A stretch of 64,000 bases of DNA from an uncultured Collinsella sp. (lineage in GTDB: Bacteria > Actinomycetota > Coriobacteriia > Coriobacteriales > Coriobacteriaceae). The stretch is from contig CATZLI010000002.1 in the NCBI GenBank assembly GCA_958421275.1, forward strand, positions 186,001 through 250,000, read 5' to 3'. Both the position numbers and the translations under genes were made by a program. The notes under the pieces were generated by a model, which saw only the letters and a list, made by a program, of their open reading frames with translations, made no database searches and was not told where the DNA came from. Positions 41,852-50,683 of the stretch are shown here, one piece after another; the stretch's first letter is position 1; each line of letters begins with the position of its first letter.

Positions 41852-42046
41852 ATCACCACGTGCGAGGACGCCTACCCCTACCCCGGCGAGCAATACATCC
41901 TCTCGGTCGACCGCCATCAAATCGAAGTCATGGACCATCTGGACGAGCTTCCCGCCACAGGCGCCGTCATCTTCTGCACCTTCCCCAAGGTCCGCGATGG
42001 CGTCGGATACCCCGCCCGCGTCTTTGCGGTCTGCCCCGCGGCATAA
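41852..42046 (+). CDS. Small 64-aa protein with an apparent ATC start
   Basis: The frame reads ITTCEDAYPYPGEQYILSV, then DRHQIEVMDHLDELPATGAV and IFCTFPKVRDGVGYP, with coding-like codon bias and a stop at 42044-42046 followed by a terminator. AAAGGAG lies 7 nt before the ATC at 41852, exactly where a start codon should be. An in-frame TGA at 41835-41837 excludes an earlier start and no ATG/GTG/TTG occurs near. Either initiation at ATC or a point change from ATG. Function unknown; possibly a small regulatory or stress protein. Confidence 0.55.
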   Translation: MTTCEDAYPYPGEQYILSVDRHQIEVMDHLDELPATGAVIFCTFPKVRDGVGYPARVFAVCPAA

Positions 42047-42124
42047 GCGCACAGCGCAATAGTTTCTTTTTCATAACAGCCGCCCCGCGCACCCACCAAT
42101 CACCCTGGCAGCATACAATCCATC

Positions 42125-42150
42125 AGGCGCCCCTTACGCGGGCGCCTTTT
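42125..42150 (+). terminator. Intrinsic terminator
   Basis: AGGCGCCC / GGGCGCCT stem (loop TTACGCG) ending in TTTT, 80 nt after the small gene and just ahead of the panE-like gene. Confidence 0.75.
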
Positions 42151-42169
42151 ACATGGGGAGATGATTCAC

Positions 42170-43084
42170 ATGCAGATCAACAAGGTCGCCTTTATCGGCA
42201 AGGGCGGCGTCGGCCTGCTCTACGGCAGCATGATTGCCAAGGCCCTCGGCAATGACGCCGTCGAATACGTTATGGATGACACCCGTTTTGAGCGTCACGC
42301 GAACGACGCGCTCACCGTCAACGGCAAGCCCTGCGATCTCACGTCCGTCCGTGCCAGCGAGGCGACGCCCGCCGATCTGGTCATCCTGACAGTCAAGACC
42401 ACCGGTCTCGACCAAGCACTCAAGACTATGGAGCGCGTCGTGGGACCCAACACGCTCATCGCCTCGCTGTGCAACGGCATTACGAGCGAGCAAAAGATTG
42501 CCGAACGCTTTGGCTGGGAGCATACCGTTCTTGGTATCTGCCAGGGCATGGACGCCGTGTTTCTCAACGGCGCGCTCACCTTTACCAATGCGGGCGAAAT
42601 CCGCTTTGGCGCGGCGGCCGGCACGAACCCCGCAACCATCACCGCAATCGACGAGCTCTATACGCGCTGCGGCATCGCCCATACCGTCGAGGACGACATC
42701 GCCCACCGCATGTGGGCTAAACTCATGCTCAACGACGGCATCAACCAGACCTGCATGGCCTACGGCGGAACCTACGGAAGCGCCACGGAGCCGGGCTCCG
42801 AGCAGCGTCGCTGCTTTGTTTCCGCCATGCGCGAAACGCTTGCGGTCGCCAACGCCGAGGGCGTTGAACTGACCGAGGCAGACCTGACGCAAATGGTGCA
42901 CCTCATCGAGGGAATCGACCCCGCCGGTATGCCCTCGATGGCTCAAGACCGCATCGCAAGGCGCAAAACCGAGGTTGATGAGTTCGCGGGCACCATCTGC
43001 CGCCTCGCAGCCAAACACGATATCCAGGCACCGCAAAACGAGTGGCTCTATCGGCGCATCCGCGATATCGAGAAAAGCTGGTAG
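42170..43084 (+). CDS. Ketopantoate reductase-like oxidoreductase
   Basis: 304 residues of the PanE/ApbA family: NKVAFIGKGGVGLLYGSMIA (Rossmann), LVILTVKTTGLDQAL, SLCNGITSEQKIAERFG, the catalytic-Lys region AHRMWAKLMLNDGINQT, and GIDPAGMPSMAQDRIARRKTE with the conserved Ser/Asp near the end. It may make pantoate for CoA or act on a related 2-oxo acid; no other pan genes adjoin. The ATG at 42170 is chosen for its spacing to GGGGAG (42155-42160). Confidence 0.85.
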   Translation: MQINKVAFIGKGGVGLLYGSMIAKALGNDAVEYVMDDTRFERHANDALTVNGKPCDLTSVRASEATPADLVILTVKTTGLDQALKTMERVVGPNTLIASLCNGITSEQKIAERFGWEHTVLGICQGMDAVFLNGALTFTNAGEIRFGAAAGTNPATITAIDELYTRCGIAHTVEDDIAHRMWAKLMLNDGINQTCMAYGGTYGSATEPGSEQRRCFVSAMRETLAVANAEGVELTEADLTQMVHLIEGIDPAGMPSMAQDRIARRKTEVDEFAGTICRLAAKHDIQAPQNEWLYRRIRDIEKSW

Positions 43085-43121
43085 CGCCGACGCGCCGCAT
43101 TCAACAGCCTTAACAGCAAAA

Positions 43122-43152
43122 CCGCCGCAAGGGAACCTTTCCCCTGCGGCGG
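43122..43152 (+). terminator. Terminator after the panE-like gene
   Basis: CCGCCGCAAGGGAA (43122-43135) pairs with TTTCCCCTGCGGCGG (43138-43152), leading into CCTTCATCTT. Confidence 0.65.
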
Positions 43153-43193
43153 CCTTCATCTTCGTCTATGACCGGCGGCCGATCTCACAACAG

Positions 43194-43400
43194 TTAGCGT
43201 TGCGACCCCGGCACCTCGTCCTCATCGTCGCGGCAAAGAACCACGCCTGCGCTTCCCAGCAGCGTGGCCGCGATCAGCGCGCCGACCACGATAGGAGCAG
43301 CCCCGCATGTCCCCTGCATGCCCGCGACGAGCGCGGCCGTGGGACCAAGGCAGCCAAGCATCAACGCGACGGCGGCAACGGCAATATCTCGAGCATTCAC
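43194..43400 (-). CDS. Small membrane protein, unknown function
   Basis: 68 residues with two hydrophobic stretches (IAVAAVALMLGCLGPTAALV; APIVVGALIAATLLGSAGVV) and a charged C-terminus (CRDDEDEVPGSQR). GTG start with GGAGG about 10 nt upstream. No family recognised. The high content of Ala/Val in a GC-rich genome is a caution. Confidence 0.5.
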   Translation of the reverse strand: MNARDIAVAAVALMLGCLGPTAALVAGMQGTCGAAPIVVGALIAATLLGSAGVVLCRDDEDEVPGSQR

Positions 43401-43586
43401 AAGACCACTTCCTCCAAGAGAAAGACCTTATTTCTCAAGAACCAGTGTGCCCCGCATCCATACGCCCAGCGTACCGCCACGGTAAGGGCTCTGTTAACTC
43501 AAACGCATACATAGAACGGACGTCCTTACGTTGCCCTAAAGTTCGGTAAAGACGCCCGTCCGCCAAATATCCGTGATGCAGAAAAA

Positions 43587-44360
43587 TTACCAACCGGTGT
43601 AGTAATCGGTGGTTCCGGCAGCGCAGCCGGAGTCATAGACCTTGCAATCACCCTTGGAGCCCGTAAAGGTCGAGCCCTGGGCCATATCGCCCGCGGCAAC
43701 AACGTAATAGCCGTCGGAATCGCGCCAGAAGCCCTCAGAATCCTGAGTCCATTCGCCCGTGCGATAGTGATAAAGCACATTGCTGCTGTAATAGGTCTCG
43801 CGGCGCCCGTTGTAGTTATTGACACCCGCAGAGCGCGTCAGGCCCGATCCGTTCGCGTAGGACGCGGCAGACGCGTAAGACGGAGTGTAACCGGCGTTGT
43901 AGTACGAAGCCTGGGCGGCCTCGGCAGCCTCCGCCTCGGCGGCAGCCTCGAGCGCTTCGCGCTTGGCATCCTCAAGCGCAGCGCGCAGCTCATCGAGCTC
44001 GGTCGACTTGGCGTCGACCTCCCCCATCGTCAACAGGCTACCCGCACCGTCGATGCAACCCTGCAGCACAGCACGCTCGTCATCGGTAGTATAGTCGCCA
44101 TACATATTCATAATGATCTGAGCGCGCATCTCAAGGGAATCGCGCTTGGCCTCCATCGAGGCGTTCCACTCCTGCATGGAACCATAACCATCGCCGCGAT
44201 AGTCAACGGGCTGCACCAGCGTCGCCTCGGACGGCGTAGGTCCAACCGTATCGGATAGTGTTGCCGCGTGGGCATCGGTTGCACCGGCGCCCGCCAAAAG
44301 TGCCACGGTCAGAGCGGCGGAAAGGGCGGCGGCTTTCGGTTTTCGTGAATCGATCCTCAT
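43587..44360 (-). CDS. Secreted protein with coiled coil and C-terminal 3D-like domain
   Basis: 257 residues: signal peptide (AALSAALTVALLAGAGATDAHA), helical region with an Ala/Glu coiled coil (ALEDAKREALEAAAEAEAAE), Ser/Tyr-rich linker, then about 70 C-terminal residues (NVLYHYRTGEWTQDSEGF; DCKVYDSGCAAGTTDYYTGW) resembling the '3D' double-psi-barrel ending of cell-wall-active proteins. Probably acts at the cell wall (inference). SD GGAGG 11 nt upstream of ATG 44360. Confidence 0.75.
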   Translation of the reverse strand: MRIDSRKPKAAALSAALTVALLAGAGATDAHAATLSDTVGPTPSEATLVQPVDYRGDGYGSMQEWNASMEAKRDSLEMRAQIIMNMYGDYTTDDERAVLQGCIDGAGSLLTMGEVDAKSTELDELRAALEDAKREALEAAAEAEAAEAAQASYYNAGYTPSYASAASYANGSGLTRSAGVNNYNGRRETYYSSNVLYHYRTGEWTQDSEGFWRDSDGYYVVAAGDMAQGSTFTGSKGDCKVYDSGCAAGTTDYYTGW

Positions 44361-44570
44361 GTAGCTAGAAACCTCCGTAGTGCGTTTTTGCTGCGTTTGA
44401 GCTGCGTGTGATTCGATCGCGCTGCATAGTACCCCGAGCAAATCGCGACCTGCGGTTTTACTCAAAAGGCGCACGTCAATTGCGTAAAACTCACATCCTC
44501 TTAACAGGAGTTTTCCACATCTCGATTGCATAAAGCATGCCAAAAACCCTGTTTTTGCACCCGCTCTATG

Positions 44571-44612
44571 CAAAAAAGGCGCCTGTGCAACCATTGTTCG
44601 CACAGGCGCCTT
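44571..44612 (-). terminator. Intrinsic terminator of metY
   Basis: A 13-bp stem AAGGCGCCTGTGC / GCACAGGCGCCTT; on the minus strand it is followed by TTTTTTG. Lies 60 nt after the metY stop. The remaining sequence up to the next gene start at 44360 holds only upstream sequence for that gene. Confidence 0.85.
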
Positions 44613-44672
44613 GAGCAGGCATTTTATGCAGTTATACCTATCGAGTCGCAAGGGGTCCTTGCACAAGTCGCC

Positions 44673-45983
44673 TTACTCGTCCAGCGCGGCGAAGGCCTGC
44701 TTCAGATCCCAAATGATATCCTCGGCGTTCTCGGTACCGATGGAAAGACGGATCGTGGAGGGCGTGATGTTCTGCTCGGCGAGCTCCTCGGCAGAGAGCT
44801 GGGAGTGCGTAGTGGTAGCCGGGTGCACGACGAGCGACTTGACGTCGGCCACGTTGGCGAGCAGCGAGAAGACCTGCAGATGGTCGATAAACTTCCAAGC
44901 TGCCTCCTGGCCACCCTTAATCTCAAAGGTAAAGATCGAGGCACCGCCGTTGGGGAAGTACTTCTGATAGAGCTCGTGATCGGGGTGCTCAGACAGGCTC
45001 GGGTGGTTCACCTTGGCGACATGGCTATCACCAGCCAGGAACTCAACGACCTTCTTAGTGTTCTCGACATGACGGTCAACGCGCAGCGACAGAGTCTCGG
45101 TGCCCTGGAGCAGGATCCAAGCGTTGAACGGGCTGATGCAGGCGCCCTCGTCACGCAGCAGGATGGCGCGGACATAGGTTGCGAAGGCGGCGGGACCGGC
45201 AGCCTCGGCAAACGAGACGCCATGGTAGGAGGGGTTGGGCTCGGCGATCTGCTCATACTTGCCGCTCGCCTTCCAATCGAAGTTACCGCCGTCGACGATC
45301 ACACCGCCCAGCGAGGTGCCGTGGCCGCCGATGAACTTGGTTGCGGAGTGGACGACGATGTTGGCACCATGCTCCAGCGGACGGAACAGATACGGGGTGC
45401 CGAAGGTGTTGTCGACGACAACCGGTAAACCGTGCTTCTTGGCGATCTCGGAGATGGCGTCGATATTGGGGATGTCAGAATTGGGGTTGCCGAGCGTCTC
45501 GAGGTAGATGACCGTGGTGTTGTCCTTGATGGCGCCCTCGACCTCGTCCAGGTTGTGGGCATCGACGAAGGTGGTCTCGACGCCAAACTGGGAGAGCGTA
45601 TGCTCCAGCAGGTTGTAGGAGCCACCGTAGATGGTCTTCTGAGCCACCACGTGGTCACCGGCCTGGGCAAGAGCCTGCAGGGTATAGGTGATGGCAGCAG
45701 CACCGGAGGCGACGGCAAGACCTGCCACACCACCCTCGAGTGCGGCGATACGGTCCTCGAAGACGCCCTGGGTGGAGTTGGTCAGACGGCCGTAGATGTT
45801 ACCGGCGTCGGCAAGACCAAAGCGATCGGCGGCGTGCTGGGAGTTGCGGAACACATAGCTCGTGGTCTGGTAGATAGGCACGGCGCGGGAGTCGGATGCG
45901 GGATCGGCGCTCTCCTGGCCAACGTGAAGCTGCAGGGTATCGAAACCAAAGGTGTGCTCGGGGTTGTTGATGAACTGGCTCAT
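44673..45983 (-). CDS. metY: O-acetylhomoserine aminocarboxypropyltransferase (sulfhydrylase)
   Basis: PLP enzyme making homocysteine from O-acetylhomoserine and sulfide. 436 residues: HVGQESADPASDSRAVPIYQ, YGRLTNSTQGVFEDRIAALE, the Asp of LPVVVDNTFGTPYLFRPLEH, PLP Lys in VVHSATKFIGGHGTSLGGVI, and C-terminal LVVHPATTTHSQLS. SD AGGAG. Preceded by a 5' leader with a small ORF (46046-46099) and a good promoter; a divergent LysR gene lies upstream. Probably regulated by sulfur-amino-acid supply. Confidence 0.94.
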   Translation of the reverse strand: MSQFINNPEHTFGFDTLQLHVGQESADPASDSRAVPIYQTTSYVFRNSQHAADRFGLADAGNIYGRLTNSTQGVFEDRIAALEGGVAGLAVASGAAAITYTLQALAQAGDHVVAQKTIYGGSYNLLEHTLSQFGVETTFVDAHNLDEVEGAIKDNTTVIYLETLGNPNSDIPNIDAISEIAKKHGLPVVVDNTFGTPYLFRPLEHGANIVVHSATKFIGGHGTSLGGVIVDGGNFDWKASGKYEQIAEPNPSYHGVSFAEAAGPAAFATYVRAILLRDEGACISPFNAWILLQGTETLSLRVDRHVENTKKVVEFLAGDSHVAKVNHPSLSEHPDHELYQKYFPNGGASIFTFEIKGGQEAAWKFIDHLQVFSLLANVADVKSLVVHPATTTHSQLSAEELAEQNITPSTIRLSIGTENAEDIIWDLKQAFAALDE

Positions 45984-46045
45984 GATGATCTCCTTGATCG
46001 AACAAAAGTTAATAAATTAGAGAGAAGTAAGTCGCTGTCTCCTGA

Positions 46046-46099
46046 TCACGCCGACGGGCGCAAACAGGAGCCCGGCATTCGTCTTGGTAAGCAATTCAT
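46046..46099 (-). CDS. 17-aa leader peptide upstream of metY
   Basis: Reads MNCLPRRMPGSCLRPSA, with an ideal AGGAGG (46107-46112) 7 nt before the ATG. It lies in the 5' leader between the metY promoter and the metY start. Two of 17 residues are Cys. Overlapping hairpins (CTCCTG near 46071 with CAGGAG near 46037, and an upstream GCCCGCAT / ATGCCGGGC stem) could alternate. Suggests translation-coupled attenuation sensing cysteine (inference). Confidence 0.6.
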   Translation of the reverse strand: MNCLPRRMPGSCLRPSA

Positions 46100-46167
46100 A
46101 TGCGGGCCTCCTTTCACATCCCGGTTCCGTGTTTGGCTTAATTACCTACCGCCTTTGTGTGTTTTGA

Positions 46168-46196
46168 ATAGTACGAGCATTGTTTCCCTCGGTCAA
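46168..46196 (-). promoter_or_regulatory. metY promoter
   Basis: Minus-strand TTGACC (46191-46196), 17-nt spacer, TACTAT (46168-46173). Implies a leader of about 175 nt. Confidence 0.75.
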
Positions 46197-46215
46197 TCAC
46201 TTAAAAGCGCTAACC

Positions 46216-46238
46216 TGTTATCGGTTATATAGATAACA
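46216..46238. promoter_or_regulatory. LysR-type operator between metY and its divergent regulator
   Basis: TGTTATC-N9-GATAACA, a T-N11-A palindrome, lies just upstream of the metY -35 and just before the lysR SD. Ideal position for activation of metY and autoregulation. Confidence 0.65.
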
Positions 46239-46256
46239 CTCGAAAGGATGGCGCCG

Positions 46257-47159
46257 ATGACCCTCCAGCAGCTTCGTTTCCTGATCGCCGTAGCAGAGTC
46301 CGGCTCAATCAATGCCGCAGCTCAGCGCCTCTATACCGCTCAGTCCAGCATCTCAAACGCCGTCAAAAGCCTGGAACAGGAGCTCCACCTGGAGATCTTT
46401 ACGCGCTCCAGCCGCGGCGTCACGCTCACCAACGACGGCACCGAGCTTTTGGGCTATGCGCGCCAGGTCGTAGAGCAGGCCGATATGCTCGAGGCGCGCT
46501 ACGAGGACGGCGGCACCCCGCAAGCCCGCCTCGCCATTTCCGCCCAGCACTACGCCTTTTCGGTCGAGGCCTTTGTCAACGTGGTCGAGCGCTGCCGCGA
46601 CAGCAAGTTCGAGTTCATCATGCGCGAGACTACCACATCGCAGATCATCGATGACGTCCGCGCGTTTCGCAGCGACATCGGCATCCTGTATCTGGACGAC
46701 TTTAACGCCCGTGTTCTGCAGAAGGCTTTTGCCGATGCGCGCGCGAGCTTCCATCCCCTATTCGACGCGACGGTCCACGTCTTCGTTAGCGAGCGCCACC
46801 CGCTTGCCCGCCGCCCGCAGCTGTCCCTTGCCGACCTCACACCCTATACGCGCTACAGCTTTGAGCAGGGAACCTCAAACTCCTTCTATTACGCCGAGGA
46901 ACCTTTTAGCTATATCCCTTGCGACCGCAACATACGAATCTCGGACCGCGGAACACTTACTAACTTACTTATCACGTCGAACGGTTACACCCTGTCGACC
47001 GGTGTCCTCTCCAATGAAATGCAATGGGGTATGGCATCGATCCCGTTAGCAGACGCCCCAACGATGCACGTAGGCTATATCATGCACGACGAGCGCAAGC
47101 CCTCTCCCCTCTTGCAGCAATACCTCGACGAGCTCAACCGCATCATCCATGCCAACTAA
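46257..47159 (+). CDS. LysR-family transcriptional regulator, probable metY regulator
   Basis: 300 residues: winged helix MTLQQLRFLIAVAESGSINA and SSISNAVKSLEQELHLEIFT, with a LysR substrate domain (RLAISAQHYAFSVEAFVNVV; SDIGILYLDDF). Divergent from metY with a T-N11-A palindrome between, so it probably controls sulfur-amino-acid genes. ATG 46257 is preferred over 46248, which lies too close to the GAAAGG SD. Confidence 0.88.
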   Translation: MTLQQLRFLIAVAESGSINAAAQRLYTAQSSISNAVKSLEQELHLEIFTRSSRGVTLTNDGTELLGYARQVVEQADMLEARYEDGGTPQARLAISAQHYAFSVEAFVNVVERCRDSKFEFIMRETTTSQIIDDVRAFRSDIGILYLDDFNARVLQKAFADARASFHPLFDATVHVFVSERHPLARRPQLSLADLTPYTRYSFEQGTSNSFYYAEEPFSYIPCDRNIRISDRGTLTNLLITSNGYTLSTGVLSNEMQWGMASIPLADAPTMHVGYIMHDERKPSPLLQQYLDELNRIIHAN

Positions 47160-47258
47160 CTGTCGGAAGACGGGATAGAAATCGTAGATTGCTAGCCCCC
47201 GGCGGGCATGGCGCTACAATGGTCACTCACACGAAACGTACCCAACGAAAGGAAGCCC

Positions 47259-47744
47259 GTGAAGGTCATCATCTATACCGACGGCTCGGCCCGATCAAAT
47301 CCGGGACGCGGCGGCTACGGCGCCGTGCTCAAATACACCAACCCCGCCGGCAAGACCTTCACCTCCGAGCTTTCGCGCGGTTACGCCAAGACCACCAACA
47401 ACCGCATGGAGCTCATGGCGGTCATCGTGGCGCTCGAGGCACTTAACCGCCCCTGCGAGGTCGAGGTCCATTCCGATTCGCAGTACGTCGTTAACGCCTT
47501 CAACAAACACTGGATTGACGGCTGGAAAAAACGAGGCTGGAGGACCGCCAACAAGCAGCCTGTCAAGAACCGCGATCTGTGGGAGCGCCTGCTCACCGCA
47601 AAGAGCAAACACAAAGTGGAGTTCATCTGGGTTAAGGGCCACGCCGGCCATGAGCTCAATGAGCGCTGCGACGAGCTTGCCACCACGGCGGCCGACGGCA
47701 GCAACCTCGATATCGACGCCGGCTTTAACGAGAGCGACCTGTAA
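47259..47744 (+). CDS. rnhA: Ribonuclease HI
   Basis: Degrades RNA in RNA-DNA hybrids. 161 residues with the DEDD set: IYTDGSARSNPGRGGYG, NNRMELMAVIVALEAL, VEVHSDSQYVVNAFNKHWIDGW and FIWVKGHAGHELNERCDELA. GTG 47259 follows AAAGGAAG. Full length. Confidence 0.95.
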   Translation: MKVIIYTDGSARSNPGRGGYGAVLKYTNPAGKTFTSELSRGYAKTTNNRMELMAVIVALEALNRPCEVEVHSDSQYVVNAFNKHWIDGWKKRGWRTANKQPVKNRDLWERLLTAKSKHKVEFIWVKGHAGHELNERCDELATTAADGSNLDIDAGFNESDL

Positions 47745-47817
47745 CGGCGTTTTCGCACGCTTTTGTGTCCTCCCGCGCTACACTCGTCCTGTAAGCCAAA
47801 CAACGCAAGGGGGACAC

Positions 47818-48924
47818 ATGTTGCGTATCGCAACCATCGGCACATCCATGATTACCGACGACTTTATCCAGGTCGTCAACGCCAACGACCAAGCCGCGTT
47901 TGTGGGCACGCTTTCACGCGACGCCAATCGCGGTACTGCCTTTACCGCCGAGCGCGGTGGTGAGCGAAACTTTACGTCACTCGATGAGCTTGCGGTAGCC
48001 GCCGACGTCGACGCCGTCTATATCGGCAGCCCTAACGCACTTCACTACGAGCAGGCCCTTGCCTGCATCGCCGGTGGCAAGCACGTCATCGTCGAGAAAC
48101 CCTTCTGCGCCACCGAAGCGCAGGCGCTGGAAGTCTTCCGCGCTGCCGAGGCAGCAGGTGTCGTGGCCCTCGAAGCCATGCGTCCCCTCCACGATCCCGC
48201 CTTCCACGCCATCGAGGACGCCCTGGGCGAGATCGCCCCCATCCGCCGCGCCTCATTGCGCTTTGGCAAGTATTCCTCGCGCTACAACGAGATTCTCGCG
48301 GGACGCGCCACCAATATCTTCGACTGCAATATGGCATCGGGTTCCCTCATGGACATTGGCGTCTACGCCGTCGAGCCCATGGTCGAGATTTTCGGCATGC
48401 CCTCCGGCCTTACGAGCATGACTACTCTGCTCGACCCCACCACGCGACAGCTCACGCACGGCCCCATCGACGGCTGCGGTTCCATCCTCGCCAGCTATGG
48501 CGGAGGCCGCATCTCCGTCGAGCTCGCGCACTCCAAAATTACGAATGACCTACTGCCCTCGCAGATCGAAGGCGAGCGTGGCACTATCCAGATTGACCAT
48601 CTGTCAACGCCCCGCAACGTCCGCATCGACTATCGCGGCGACGTCGTACGCGGCTCGGCGACCGAGGCGCCGCGCGAACAGGGCGACAACGGCCGCGTGC
48701 TCGACCTGCCCAAATCGAGCAACACCATGGAATACGAACTCACAGACTTTATCACCGCCATCGGCGGCATCGATAACGTCAAGGAAGAGATTTGGGAGAC
48801 CCCGGCGGGACGCCACGAGCTTGGCCACTACCGCGATGTCACGCTCGTCTCACTACGCATCATGGATGCCGTGCGTCAGCAGGCCGGCATAACCTTCCCG
48901 GCCGACGCAGGCAAGCAGGCATAG
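47818..48924 (+). CDS. Gfo/Idh/MocA-family oxidoreductase
   Basis: 368 residues: LRIATIGTSMITDDFIQVV, DAVYIGSPNALHYEQALACI, HVIVEKPFCATEAQALEV, and GSLMDIGVYAVEPMVEIFGM in the C-terminal domain. Probably a NAD(P)-dependent sugar dehydrogenase with unknown substrate. SD AAGGGGG. The acylphosphatase gene follows 2 nt later. Not closely similar to the family member at 39389-40408. Confidence 0.88.
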   Translation: MLRIATIGTSMITDDFIQVVNANDQAAFVGTLSRDANRGTAFTAERGGERNFTSLDELAVAADVDAVYIGSPNALHYEQALACIAGGKHVIVEKPFCATEAQALEVFRAAEAAGVVALEAMRPLHDPAFHAIEDALGEIAPIRRASLRFGKYSSRYNEILAGRATNIFDCNMASGSLMDIGVYAVEPMVEIFGMPSGLTSMTTLLDPTTRQLTHGPIDGCGSILASYGGGRISVELAHSKITNDLLPSQIEGERGTIQIDHLSTPRNVRIDYRGDVVRGSATEAPREQGDNGRVLDLPKSSNTMEYELTDFITAIGGIDNVKEEIWETPAGRHELGHYRDVTLVSLRIMDAVRQQAGITFPADAGKQA

Positions 48925-48926
48925 CG

Positions 48927-49337
48927 ATGGGCCTCTTCGATACGTTCTTCTCCAGCGTCACCGGCGGCAGTCGAGAGCCTCAAAAACCGTCAAACGTCGA
49001 GCTCGAGCTGCGCCGCAGGCTTACCGTGCTTGCAAGCGACGAGGCCACTCAAGACACTTCCCTGCGTTATTTCCTGCGCTGGGCGGGGCAAGTCCAAGGC
49101 GTTGGTTTTCGCTTTACCAACACCAACCTCGCGCAGGCACGCGCACTCACCGGCTGGGTGCGTAACATGGAAGACGGCTCAGTCGAGATGGAGATACAGG
49201 GAGCTCCGGCAGACATCCTATCTCATCTCGAGGCACTTCATGCCTCCTACGAGCGCATGGGAACGCGTTTTCGCCTTGTAGATGCCCAGGCCCGAGCCCC
49301 ACTTGCCAATGAAGACGGTTTCAGTCCTCATTATTAG
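48927..49337 (+). CDS. Acylphosphatase with N-terminal extension
   Basis: 136 residues. Residues ~45-120 carry the acylphosphatase fold: FLRWAGQVQGVGFRFTNTNL (catalytic Arg) and ALTGWVRNMEDGSVEMEIQG (catalytic Asn). The first ~45 residues (GLFDTFFSSVTGGSREPQK and a following Arg-rich part) are an unusual extension. The start is 2 nt after the upstream oxidoreductase stop; it has no own SD and is translation-coupled. Confidence 0.9.
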   Translation: MGLFDTFFSSVTGGSREPQKPSNVELELRRRLTVLASDEATQDTSLRYFLRWAGQVQGVGFRFTNTNLAQARALTGWVRNMEDGSVEMEIQGAPADILSHLEALHASYERMGTRFRLVDAQARAPLANEDGFSPHY

Positions 49338-49398
49338 TATTGTGTGCTAAATACGGTATCATTTACCTACGACCGTTGATAGAAAAGAGGCGAGGCGC

Positions 49399-49779
49399 AT
49401 GGCGGTGCAAAGAAGGAATACCAAGCAGCGAAAGCTGGTTCTTGACGCCGTGCGCCAAAGCTACAACCATCCCACCGCCGACGAAATCTACAACGTCGTG
49501 CGCGCGCAGGATGACAAAATCAGCCGCGGTACGGTCTACCGCAACCTCAATCTCTTGGCCGACGCCGGCGAGATCCTCTCCATCAAGACGCCGGGCGGCA
49601 GCCGCTTCGATCGCACGATCGAGCCGCACGCACATATCATCTGCACCTCATGCAGCCGCGTCATCGACGTACCGCTCCCCTTCGATGCCCAGCTCGACGC
49701 CAAAGCGTCCGAGCAAATCGGCTGGCACGTCACGTCGCACTACACCATCTTCGAGGGTCTCTGCCCCGACTGCCGGTAG
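49399..49779 (+). CDS. Fur-family regulator, PerR-like
   Basis: 126 residues: QRKLVLDAVRQSYNHPTADE, SRGTVYRNLNLLADAGEI (recognition helix), metal His/Asp pair in FDRTIEPHAHIICTSC, and structural Zn pairs CTSC and CPDC. Length and the CxxC pairs fit PerR/Fur; PerR-type peroxide sensing is more likely in an anaerobe but not proven. AGAGGCGAGG stands upstream. Confidence 0.85.
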   Translation: MAVQRRNTKQRKLVLDAVRQSYNHPTADEIYNVVRAQDDKISRGTVYRNLNLLADAGEILSIKTPGGSRFDRTIEPHAHIICTSCSRVIDVPLPFDAQLDAKASEQIGWHVTSHYTIFEGLCPDCR

Positions 49780-49856
49780 ATGTTTGGAACATGCCTTAAA
49801 ATCCACCTTTCCGCACTTTGCAGCAAAAAGTAGATTCCTAGACATGTCCCAAATGT

Positions 49857-50654
49857 CTACTCAGCAAGTAGACGACGCAGCTCTTCTTCGACCGTGCGCA
49901 CGTAGCGGACGCGGTCGTTAATGCCACGCATAGAGGGGTTGCAGCTCTCCATCAGATAGGGATGGCCCACGACGTTGAGCATGTCGCGATCGTTCTCATT
50001 GTCGCCAAACGCCATCATCTCATCGGGCGAAATACCCAGGGCACGACCGTAATCGGCAAGCGCGGAGCCCTTGCCCGAACCGAAACCGATAAAGTCCGTC
50101 CATTCGGTTCCCGACGTCATCACGTCAACACGGTCGCTAAAGAGGCGCTCAAAATACTCCAGGGCCGCCGGCTGATCCACCTCGGGCGTCTGGAAGGCAA
50201 TCTTAATGACGTCCTCGTCGATGTCCTCGGGGCGGGCGACCACCGCCACATCGCAGTGGACCTCATAGCGCAAATGATCGACGAACGCATCGTTGCCGCT
50301 CATGGTGTAGAGGTGTCCCTCACACGAAAGGGTCACGTCGGCATGGGGATACGCAACCACGGCATTCGCGATATCCATAGCAAGGCTACGCTCCATGGAA
50401 CGCTTGACAACGGCACGTCCCTCGCTCATCACCAGGGCTCCGTTTTCACATACATAGGCGAGCTCATCGGCCACCGGGGCAAACAGATAGCGCAAGCTCG
50501 CATATTGACGGCCGCTCGCCGGCATAAACACGATACCGCGACGATGCAGCTCATCGATGAGCTCAAAGGCCTCGGAACGCGGCTCGCGCTCCCCCGGATG
50601 CAGCAACGTGCCGTCCAAATCGCATGCAATCAGCTTGATTCCTTCAAGACCCAT
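49857..50654 (-). CDS. Cof-type HAD-IIB phosphatase
   Basis: 265 residues: IKLIACDLDGTLLHPGERE (nucleophile Asp), FMPASGRQYASLRYLFA, GSGKGSALADYGRALGI and MAFGDNENDRDMLNVVGHPY. Sugar-phosphate phosphatase group; substrate open. ATG 50654 with GGGGGAG upstream. Confidence 0.9.
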   Translation of the reverse strand: MGLEGIKLIACDLDGTLLHPGEREPRSEAFELIDELHRRGIVFMPASGRQYASLRYLFAPVADELAYVCENGALVMSEGRAVVKRSMERSLAMDIANAVVAYPHADVTLSCEGHLYTMSGNDAFVDHLRYEVHCDVAVVARPEDIDEDVIKIAFQTPEVDQPAALEYFERLFSDRVDVMTSGTEWTDFIGFGSGKGSALADYGRALGISPDEMMAFGDNENDRDMLNVVGHPYLMESCNPSMRGINDRVRYVRTVEEELRRLLAE

Positions 50655-50683
50655 ATGCTCCCCCACAGCATCTCATCAACAGA

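Noticed and set aside
45984..46160. SAM riboswitch in the metY leader
   Set aside because: I could not find the S-box core or SAM-II/III features; the leader ORF and hairpins are a better description.
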